From assembly GCA_964467315.1 (NCBI GenBank), contig CAYXSA010000133.1, positions 1 through 9,679 of the forward strand: a stretch of 9,679 nt of DNA, read 5' to 3'. Shown here piece after piece: positions 1 through 5,958 of the stretch (positions are counted from its first letter, which is position 1; every line of letters starts with the position of its first letter). Made by a program: the position numbers and the translations under genes. The notes beneath the pieces are model-generated. The model worked only from the letters and a program-made list of their open reading frames with translations, did not search any database and was not told the origin of the DNA. Source of the stretch: JAAFIM01 sp964467315 (GTDB lineage: Bacteria > Bacteroidota > Bacteroidia > Chitinophagales > Saprospiraceae).

Positions 1-45
1 GTGAAAAGTGAAAAGTGAAAAGTGAAAAGTGAAAAGTGAAAAGTG
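1..45. repeat. GTGAAAA heptanucleotide tandem array
   Basis: Six perfect copies of GTGAAAA followed by a partial GTG. The array begins at the first base of the window, so it may continue further left. The reverse-complement heptad (CACTTTT) recurs at 171-190, giving a perfect 20-bp inverted repeat (26-45 with 171-190) around a 125-base spacer. It is too short-period for a CRISPR array. Function unknown. Confidence 0.95.
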
Positions 46-170
46 CGTTTTTTTTTGCGCAATTTGCAAATTTTTAAGCATTTATTTTGCATTTATTACT
101 AATTATAAGTAATTGATAAACAAGTACTTATACATCAAGTACCATTTTCGCTACGCGTTCACTGCGTGTT
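46..170. other. AT-rich non-coding spacer between inverted heptad runs
   Basis: No credible ORF. It holds a T9 run at 48-56, a 12-bp palindrome AATTTGCAAATT at 61-72, a palindrome AAGTACTT at 122-129 and CAAGTAC twice (121-127, 136-142). Positions 147-171 match 22 of 25 bases of a block inside repeat copy B (5564-5588), so the right end looks like a stranded piece of that element. No gene to the left is visible, so whether this is an upstream or downstream region is unknown. Confidence 0.6.
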
Positions 171-190
171 CACTTTTCACTTTTCACTTT
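171..190. repeat. Inverted CACTTTT heptad run
   Basis: Nearly three copies of CACTTTT, the reverse complement of the array at 1-45. It sits directly between the 147-171 fragment resembling part of copy B and the start of repeat copy A, so the heptads lie at the element's border. Confidence 0.9.
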
Positions 191-194
191 ATTT

Positions 195-297
195 GGGCGT
201 GCCGCTGCGCCAAAAAGGGCGCAGCGTCGGGCTATGCGGGGCGTATCACCATCGCCCAAATGGGCGAATGTTGATTCGCCCCTACTATCCCTCACGC
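195..297 (+). repeat. Dispersed intergenic repeat, copy A
   Basis: Shares ordered blocks with copies B and C: GGGCGTGCC at 195-203, GTCGGGCTAT at 226-235, and a tail ending CTACTATCCCTCACGC at 297. The last 36 bases (262-297) are identical to 5615-5650 in copy B. Hairpins: 203-211 with 218-226 (9 bp, loop AAAAAG); 252-257 with 262-267; and, exclusive of the latter, 262-269 with 274-281 (8 bp, loop GTTG). From memory it resembles GGGCGTT...GGTCGGGCT...CCCTAACGC intergenic repeats in flavobacterial genomes; not checked. No coding potential and no transposase nearby, so it is non-autonomous or a structured DNA/RNA element. Confidence 0.85.
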
Positions 298-334
298 AAA
301 AAAAATACCCGCCGCGCCAAAGGGGCGCGGCGGG
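298..334 (-). terminator. Intrinsic terminator of the 1679-residue surface protein gene
   Basis: Read on the minus strand, an 11-bp perfect GC-rich stem (334-324 with 318-308, loop of five) is followed by TA and eight T (305-298). It starts 35 nt after the stop codon at 370-372, the right place and orientation for Rho-independent termination. The T-run directly abuts the CTCACGC end of repeat copy A. Read on the plus strand the loop is AAAGG, the same loop as hairpins in copy B and next to copy C, so the terminator may be part of, or derived from, the repeat family. Confidence 0.85.
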
Positions 335-369
335 CAGCGAAACAAATCAAGGGCTTTATCCCTACGATT

Positions 370-3300
370 TTAGTGCCGTACAAAGGGCAAATTGGTCGCC
401 GTTTGCCCATCGTGTAGGCGGAGCAGGTACAAACCCGCAGGCAGCGAAAACTCTAACTCATACAAGGACTGCGCAGGCAAATTCGCCTGCTCCAACAAGC
501 GCCCCTGTGCATCAAAAAGCTCGTAACGAAGCGCTACAGGAGCAGCCGTAGAGCGATTTTGCAGGAAAAACGCCCCCTTGTTGGGGTTGGGATACAGATG
601 ATAAACGCCGCTTTGAGGCGCGCCACTGCGGCAGTCGGCAGCATAGATGGGGCTATAAAAATGCTCGCCATTTTGTTCGTCTTTGCGCAGGCGATAGTAA
701 CGAATTTCGCTGTGAGCGGGCAGCGCATACTCAAAATGCGTTTGATTGTTACTCCGAATAGCAGGCGAAACGCTTGTAAAATGTACGCCGTCGCTGCTGC
801 TTTCTATCGTGTAGAGGCTGTTTTCTTCCGACCGCGCTACCTGCCAGCGCGCAAGCTGACAGTCCACAGACCATTGCACCAATTCCAGCGGCAGATAACA
901 AGCCGCTACCGTAACATCGGCAACCCCAGCGCCGAGCGCTCTATTGTTGAAGCATCTATCTACGGCAACTTCCAGCGCCTCAACGCGGGTCGTAGTGCCA
1001 GAGTCGGGCTTGAGTTTGATAACCCAGCGATAAGGGTCTGCCGCCGTTCCGCTGCCACTCACAGGCGAGATAGCCAGCGAATCAATGATGGTGCTCACAC
1101 CATTCACTGTGTACTGATAGCGCACGTCCATAGGCAAAGCACCCTGCATGAAAAATACCGCTTGAGTGGAGTCGTTGGGGCAAAGTAAAACGTTGGCATT
1201 TTGCAGCGAGAGCTGCGGCACAGGCGGATAGGGCGAGAAGTCCCAGCCCGCATTATTGCCCTGATTGTCGGCGTTTGCGCCTGCTTGGAAGCGGGCACGC
1301 CCAGCCGTGTAGATGTCGGGCGTGGTGGAAGACGCAAGCACCGTATCGCATAGGGGCGTAACGCAGGCGCTTTCTGTAGAAAGACCATTGCCTATAGCCC
1401 ATATATCGCGCATGTAGATAAAATCGACGCAAACGCGGGCGCTATCCTTGCGTATATAGGCTTGGCTATTGGTGAGCGAGGAGCGGAAGGTTATTTCGCC
1501 GCCGCCGCCCGTGCCTATAGCTTGGAAATCGCAGCCGTTGGAAAGATGTTGTATGCCTGCCGCCTGAAATTGGTAGACCTTATTCGGCGAGAAGCGCAAC
1601 AGCTGCGTATAGCGATGATTGCCCGTAAAGCTGCCATTGCCCTGAAAATAGATAGAATCTATCGTGTGATTGCTGCCCTGTATATTGAAGGTAGCAGTAG
1701 CGTTGAGGGCTTGAGTCTGGTGTATGAAGTTGTTTGTACCTCTAAAGGTAACATCTCGGTTGGTTTCTAAGTAATTGATACGCGTATTGGTGCCTAAAAA
1801 ATCCATGTCTAAGTTATTGCTTAACCAGACCAAAGAATCGTACTGCATATTATTGCCCGTTTCCATGCGCATATAAGCGTAGTAAGGATTGGAGGCGGTG
1901 TAACTGTACTGCGGTATGCGTCGGAAGACGATTTTGGAGTTGTTGGCGCTTACGCTGTAGTTGCTTCCCGTGAGATAGTAAGCAAAAAGCGCAGAGGGGT
2001 GCCCATTGTTGAAAAATCCAAGTATATGCAGTTGCGAATTGCTGATATTGAGCTGCCGAACAAGCGCACCCGTAGAAACGAAATGCCCGATTTGCGCATA
2101 TTGTCCGTTGAGGTTGAGCGTGCCTTGCTGCAAAAATACTTGCCCATCGGCGGCGTGTGCACCCGTAGACACTACAGTCGGAGAATACAGGCTATCGAGC
2201 AAACGCCATTCAGCGCCTGCGGCGTTGAAGGTCATCACGCGGCGGAATAGCTGATTGTTGGAGCGGATAGTGCGTACACCTGCATTGCCCGTAAAAAGCA
2301 CATCGGAAAGGTAGCGCTGCTGCATACTGCGAGAAAACTCCAGCGAGGCGTGTATATGCAGTTGCTGTGGATAAGCGCCCAAAAACACGGGATTTTTATT
2401 GACGGTGAGCCAACGCATATCGGCGCATTCGGCTGCAGTTTGTCCGATATTGATTTCTACGGTATCTACGGCATTACCAAAAGAGCCATCGGTAAAAATG
2501 ACGGTATCTACGCGGGTGGGCGGGCAGTTGCCGACGTTGATGTCGTTGCCACCAGCCATATCGAGCATCAGCCCATCGGCAAGCGACCAACTGCGAGGGC
2601 TATTCCATTGCTGCTTGCTCGCGGCAACGCTGCCGTCGTGCCAATACAGTCGGCGCGGAATGCCTGCTACGCCTGTCCAGCCCGTCGTAATGCCGTTGGT
2701 ATTACTGTTGGCGAACTCGAAGAGGGCGCTGCTGCTCGTGTTGTCGGTGATATTGACGTATGCTACCTGCTGATTGACGGTAGAAAAGAAATTACCGCCC
2801 GATATGTTGATAAAGTTTTCGCAGTTGCCCATAGCGTCGAGTTTGCCATTGGGGGCAATCAGGGTTTGCGTGTGGTTGGTTGGGTGTGATATAGTGTAAG
2901 TTGCTCCAGGGGCGAGCCACATAATCGTACTGTAGCCGATATTGCGCCCGATATTGGCGGCAGCAAAATAGTAGGCGGAATCTACGACCATATTGGCGGC
3001 TACATTGGTTTCCGTCATATTGAAGGTCGAATTGGGTATGGCGACCGTATTGGAGGCGAGATAACGTATGCTATCGATGCCTGTGCTTTGGGAGCGTATC
3101 CAGCCCGATTGTTGAAAAATGAGTCGGCGTATGCTTAAGTTTCCTGCAGTATTGCGGTCTAAAAGCGGCACATAACCGTAGTTGGTTATATCGTGGAGTG
3201 TATGCCCGCCACCTATGATAAAGATAGGAAAAATCTGCACATTGCCTGTGGTCATAGAGGTAAGATGAAAATGCGAAGTGCCTGCATCTATAACAAAGAG

Positions 3301-5409
3301 ATTCGCACCGCGTGGCCCAAAGAGTACGCAAGCGCCGCGCTGCTCCCAAGGGTTATTGTGCCCTGTGATATAGATTTGGCTGCTGCCCAACTCCAAGTAG
3401 CGGCTAAATAAACCATCGGCGCGCATGGTTTCGGTGCGAATTTGTTGGTTTTGGGTGATAAATCGCCCGCGCACAAAATCGATGCTATAGGTATTGCTAA
3501 GATTGGGCTGCTGCGGCACCCAAAGGCTATCGAGCAGCGTCCAAGTAGCCCCATCGCTACGCCCCTCGAGGCTGATGCGCCACCAAAAGGGTTTGCCATT
3601 GGAGCGGATAGTTGGGTATGCTTCCCAAGCCCGAAAGCGGGTGCGCCCGTTGAAACTTTGCCGCATGGCGGCGCTCCATTCTATAGAGCCAAAAATCTCT
3701 AATACACCCGCATCGCCCGTGTGTATGCTTCTATCTACGAAAGCACCCGCACCGAGCCAAATCATGCTTTTCGTTTCTATGGCGGGCGAATCTATGCGCA
3801 CGTAAGAATTATCGGGAAATAGTACAGAGTCTGCCAGCGTGGGCGGGCAAGCGCCGCCAAGATGCAGGTCGTTGGGCATCGCGGTAGGGTGTAGGTTGCC
3901 GTCTGCCCAGTTGGCGGGAGAGTTCCAGCTGCCGTACTGCATACTATCCGCCGTATTGGCGGGTATGCTGCCGACCCAACGCAGATAGCGTGCGGCAGGC
4001 AAACCGATAGCCGCAGCGCCCGCATTCCAACCCGTATTGATGCTAAAAGGTACGGCATAGCTGTTTGTTCCTGCTGCATAAGGCGCTTCCGTGCCCAATG
4101 CCCGCACGTTTTCTAAGCGCAGATGATTGGCACTAAGCAAGGCAGCCGTGCCCGCCGCAAAATTGAAATCTATGCGCTCCATGAGCAAAGGCTGTTCGCA
4201 TTGCCCCATGAGGTAACTCGTCGTATTGCTCTCTACAAATATCGTCGTTAGCGCGCCGCCTACTGTGCCCGTACCGCCGCCACTGTTGTAAAATGCGCCG
4301 CCCTGCATACGCAGATAACCCCCCATCGCCCCGCCGCCCACGCGCAAGGTCGTCGCCACATTGCTGAAAAAACCTTTCTCGAAAATAAGCGTATCGGCAT
4401 GCGCCCCCCCATCAAACCAAGGATTGTCGCGGAAAACAAGATGATGATAACGCAAATTGCCCCCGCCAAAACGCGCCCTGCCCACAAACTCCACCACTGA
4501 GCCGCTTGCCAAAAGTATGGACGTATTCGCAGTAATCCAAGGACTCCAATAAGAAGAGCTGCTATGCCGCACACGCGCATTTTGGATATTCAACGTACCC
4601 GTATTGCTCACCGAGAGCTGCCCCCAGTTGTGCAAATACGCACCCGAAAAATCGCCAACTGCCGTATTGGCTATCGAAAACATCAGCAGGCGAGAATTTG
4701 CCAAACAGCGAAAAACTGCCGTACCCGTGAGCGATAGACCCATATTGTAACCATCCATCACGGAGAGCGTGTCGCGCACCTCTGCCGAGCCGCTGGAATG
4801 ATTGATGGCGTGCGTAGTCAAACCCGATAAAAAAAGCATCAGCGAGCCTGTGCCCTTGTTCATATTCAGCTGCCCCGCCACGCCTACGCCCAACTGCTTG
4901 TAATTCAGCGCCGTGTACTGCCCCGTATTGGTGGGCTCAAATTGTACGATGGCGTTGCGCAAGGTTACGTTGGTCGCCAAAACGAGGCTATCCGTAAATT
5001 GTGCGCCGAAAAAATGCAAAGGAGCTGTCCAAGCCGTCGTCACGGTGCCCGCTTCGAGCCAGAGCGAACCATAAACATCGAGCCGCGTCGTCCCCTGCAA
5101 AACTACATTGCGCCCGCCCGTAGCGAGGCGCAAACTCTTACACACGAGCGTATTGCCGCTATTTATCGTTATCGTGCGGCTCGCCGCCGTCGCTGTCGCC
5201 ACAAAACCCGAATTTTCATCTACCACCACATCGTTGAAACTCTGCGGCACCTGCACAAATGCCCCGCCCGCACAGCCCGAACAAGCCGCCCACTTATTCA
5301 AATCCGTCCAGTTGCCCGCGCCGCCAACCCAATAATAAGTCTGCGCGCTCAAATTGAGCTGCAATAAAAGGCAAAACACGCCTAAAAATAGCTGTAAAGT
5401 TCTCTTCAT
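370..5409 (-). CDS. Large secreted three-module surface protein with T9SS type A sorting domain
   Basis: A 1679-residue exported protein, probably on the cell surface or released. Residues 1-22 form a signal peptide (KR, then a Leu-rich core, cleavage likely after LSA). Three modules open at W27 (YYWVGGAGNW), W478 (YLRWVG) and W923 (LYWHDG), a period of ~450. Modules 2 and 3 carry CPPTxxDxV boxes (C521, C962) and TIRSN boxes (I601, I1048), followed by W.LLDSL; module 3 closes near GNNAGWDF (W1389). The Thr/Ser/Asn/Gly-rich body suggests a beta-helix or beta-sandwich fold. From ~1505, PLELVQW...YTIESSSDGVHF is the linker typical of T9SS cargo; YPNPNKG (Y1606) to LPAGLYLLRL is the type A sorting domain. 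The ATG at 5409 is the only possible ATG after an in-frame TAA (5424-5422). No Shine-Dalgarno; the leader is AT-rich. No enzyme motif seen; adhesion or matrix role is inference. Paralogous to the divergent gene at 5959. Confidence 0.96.
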   Translation of the reverse strand: MKRTLQLFLGVFCLLLQLNLSAQTYYWVGGAGNWTDLNKWAACSGCAGGAFVQVPQSFNDVVVDENSGFVATATAASRTITINSGNTLVCKSLRLATGGRNVVLQGTTRLDVYGSLWLEAGTVTTAWTAPLHFFGAQFTDSLVLATNVTLRNAIVQFEPTNTGQYTALNYKQLGVGVAGQLNMNKGTGSLMLFLSGLTTHAINHSSGSAEVRDTLSVMDGYNMGLSLTGTAVFRCLANSRLLMFSIANTAVGDFSGAYLHNWGQLSVSNTGTLNIQNARVRHSSSSYWSPWITANTSILLASGSVVEFVGRARFGGGNLRYHHLVFRDNPWFDGGAHADTLIFEKGFFSNVATTLRVGGGAMGGYLRMQGGAFYNSGGGTGTVGGALTTIFVESNTTSYLMGQCEQPLLMERIDFNFAAGTAALLSANHLRLENVRALGTEAPYAAGTNSYAVPFSINTGWNAGAAAIGLPAARYLRWVGSIPANTADSMQYGSWNSPANWADGNLHPTAMPNDLHLGGACPPTLADSVLFPDNSYVRIDSPAIETKSMIWLGAGAFVDRSIHTGDAGVLEIFGSIEWSAAMRQSFNGRTRFRAWEAYPTIRSNGKPFWWRISLEGRSDGATWTLLDSLWVPQQPNLSNTYSIDFVRGRFITQNQQIRTETMRADGLFSRYLELGSSQIYITGHNNPWEQRGACVLFGPRGANLFVIDAGTSHFHLTSMTTGNVQIFPIFIIGGGHTLHDITNYGYVPLLDRNTAGNLSIRRLIFQQSGWIRSQSTGIDSIRYLASNTVAIPNSTFNMTETNVAANMVVDSAYYFAAANIGRNIGYSTIMWLAPGATYTISHPTNHTQTLIAPNGKLDAMGNCENFINISGGNFFSTVNQQVAYVNITDNTSSSALFEFANSNTNGITTGWTGVAGIPRRLYWHDGSVAASKQQWNSPRSWSLADGLMLDMAGGNDINVGNCPPTRVDTVIFTDGSFGNAVDTVEINIGQTAAECADMRWLTVNKNPVFLGAYPQQLHIHASLEFSRSMQQRYLSDVLFTGNAGVRTIRSNNQLFRRVMTFNAAGAEWRLLDSLYSPTVVSTGAHAADGQVFLQQGTLNLNGQYAQIGHFVSTGALVRQLNISNSQLHILGFFNNGHPSALFAYYLTGSNYSVSANNSKIVFRRIPQYSYTASNPYYAYMRMETGNNMQYDSLVWLSNNLDMDFLGTNTRINYLETNRDVTFRGTNNFIHQTQALNATATFNIQGSNHTIDSIYFQGNGSFTGNHRYTQLLRFSPNKVYQFQAAGIQHLSNGCDFQAIGTGGGGEITFRSSLTNSQAYIRKDSARVCVDFIYMRDIWAIGNGLSTESACVTPLCDTVLASSTTPDIYTAGRARFQAGANADNQGNNAGWDFSPYPPVPQLSLQNANVLLCPNDSTQAVFFMQGALPMDVRYQYTVNGVSTIIDSLAISPVSGSGTAADPYRWVIKLKPDSGTTTRVEALEVAVDRCFNNRALGAGVADVTVAACYLPLELVQWSVDCQLARWQVARSEENSLYTIESSSDGVHFTSVSPAIRSNNQTHFEYALPAHSEIRYYRLRKDEQNGEHFYSPIYAADCRSGAPQSGVYHLYPNPNKGAFFLQNRSTAAPVALRYELFDAQGRLLEQANLPAQSLYELEFSLPAGLYLLRLHDGQTATNLPFVRH

Positions 5410-5449
5410 GATAAAATAAAATTAAAGCCTTATGCAGTTGGTTTTTTTT

Positions 5450-5650
5450 GGGGGCGTGCCCCCGCTCCCCCGCCTGCCGCAAAGGGCGGCAGGCGGAGCC
5501 GTAGCACGGCGTGCTTACGCACTTGTGCCATGCTACGGCTCTACGGGTCGCGGGGTCGGGCTATTCGCTTCGCGTTCACTTCGTGGTCGGGGCGTATCAC
5601 CATCGCCCCGTCTGGGGCGAATGTTGATTCGCCCCTACTATCCCTCACGC
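5450..5650 (+). repeat. Dispersed intergenic repeat, copy B (long form)
   Basis: Starts at a near-palindrome GGGGGCGTGCCCCC (5450-5463) after a T8 run, 41 bp upstream of the minus-strand start codon. It has GTCGGGCTAT at 5555-5564 and ends with the same 36 bases as copy A (5615-5650). Extra content relative to A: an 11-bp hairpin 5470-5480/5486-5496 with loop AAAGG; an 11-bp stem 5496-5506/5531-5541 with a 24-nt loop; and a 25-base block 5564-5588 also found, with three mismatches, at 147-171. If the minus-strand promoter at 5660 is real, the whole element lies, antisense, in the 5' leader of the 370-5409 gene. Confidence 0.85.
5603..5635 (+). other. Mutually exclusive hairpins in the copy B tail
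   Basis: Segment a (5603-5609, TCGCCCC), b (5614-5622, GGGGCGAAT) and c (5627-5635, ATTCGCCCC) are arranged so that b pairs either with a (7 bp) or with c (9 bp, loop GTTG). The same a/b/c arrangement exists in copy A (252-258, 262-269, 274-281) with the loop-side bases changed and pairing kept. In copy C this position is one 10-bp hairpin (5774-5783 with 5787-5796). Such nested alternatives resemble an attenuator-like switch, but no ligand or regulated gene can be assigned from sequence. Confidence 0.5.
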
Positions 5651-5659
5651 TATATAAAA

Positions 5660-5667
5660 CAAAGATA
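5660..5667 (-). promoter_or_regulatory. Candidate promoter -7 box for the minus-strand surface protein gene
   Basis: On the minus strand 5667-5660 reads TATCTTTG, a full match to the Bacteroidota -7 consensus TAnnTTTG, in an AT-rich stretch. At the usual ~19-nt spacing upstream there is no TTTG (the sequence is ACGT), so only half the promoter is supported. Transcription would start near 5653 and give a leader of about 245 nt containing copy B antisense before the ATG at 5409. A second near-match, TAATTTTA at 5424-5417, is too close to the ATG to be credible. Confidence 0.4.
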
Positions 5668-5723
5668 AGCTTTGATTATTGAATGAACGTTTAATTTTTG
5701 GGTATTTTTTGTTATAAATTGCG

Positions 5724-5744
5724 GGCTGCGCCCTTTGCGCAGCC
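5724..5744. other. GC hairpin beside copy C with AAAGG loop (minus strand)
   Basis: An 8-bp perfect stem (5724-5731 with 5737-5744) and a five-base loop that reads AAAGG on the minus strand, 13 bp beyond the conserved end of copy C. The same loop, on different stems, occurs at 308-334 next to copy A and at 5470-5496 inside copy B. No U-run follows on either strand, so it is not a convincing terminator. Confidence 0.6.
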
Positions 5745-5757
5745 TGTGCCATATTTC

Positions 5758-5865
5758 GCATGAGGGATAGTAGGGGCGGCTGCTACGCAGCCGCCCTGAA
5801 TAGCCCGACCCTGCGACCTTTGAGCCTGCGCCTTTGGGCGCGGGCGGGGAGCAGGGGCATGCCCC
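5758..5865 (-). repeat. Dispersed intergenic repeat, copy C (inverted)
   Basis: Reverse complement of the A/B family. Its end block 5758-5778 pairs with 5630-5650 of copy B at 20 of 21 positions; ATAGCCCGAC at 5800-5809 is the reverse complement of GTCGGGCTAT; and a perfect palindrome GGGGCATGCCCC (5854-5865) followed by A6 corresponds to the T-run plus GGGGCGTGCCCC start. Internal hairpins are 5774-5783/5787-5796 (10 bp, loop TAC) and about 5824-5832/5836-5844. Its stems differ from those of A and B while remaining self-complementary. Confidence 0.82.
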
Positions 5866-5896
5866 AAAAAATAAACCCCTCGTATTCACAAAATTT

Positions 5897-5927
5897 ATTG
5901 AATATGCGTTATCTTTATATATCTTAG
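5897..5927 (+). promoter_or_regulatory. Candidate Bacteroidota-type promoter for the plus-strand gene
   Basis: ATTG at 5897-5900 (TTG-type -33) and TATCTTAG at 5920-5927 (7 of 8 to TAnnTTTG) are separated by 19 bp, the spacing expected for the primary sigma factor of Bacteroidota. Transcription would start about 5934, leaving a leader of ~25 nt to the ATG at 5959. It lies after copy C, so that element would not be in this transcript. Single-base deviations in both boxes keep this tentative. Confidence 0.4.
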
Positions 5928-5958
5928 CGAAATTTTTTGTATATCAACCAACAGGACT

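Noticed and set aside
1..45. CRISPR array or origin iterons
   Set aside because: The period is seven bases with no spacers, and there is no cas, rep or dnaA-like gene or recognisable DnaA boxes in view.
166..551. Two short overlapping plus-strand frames (83 and 105 codons) over the copy A region
   Set aside because: They run through the repeat element, the terminator and the 3' end of the minus-strand gene, with low-complexity Arg/Pro-rich products and no ribosome site.
745..765. Third TIRSN-like box (AIRSNNQ) in the C-terminal region of the minus-strand protein
   Set aside because: It lies in the linker domain after the SSSDGVHF motif, away from any module context; likely chance similarity.
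559..1188. 209-codon plus-strand frame, and others at 1462-1770, 2350-2889 and 4942-5367
   Set aside because: All are antisense to the T9SS cargo gene, whose protein has clear signal peptide, repeats and sorting domain; the antisense products look random.
5724..5744. Intrinsic terminator
   Set aside because: The stem is strong, but neither strand has a T-run immediately after it.
5450..5865. Copies B and C as terminal inverted repeats of an insertion sequence
   Set aside because: Only 107 bp without any transposase lie between them, and copy A occurs alone elsewhere, so they are separate copies of a small repeat.
5432..5889. Short frames on both strands within copies B and C
   Set aside because: Composition is dictated by GC-rich palindromes and the frames are not kept between copies of the element.
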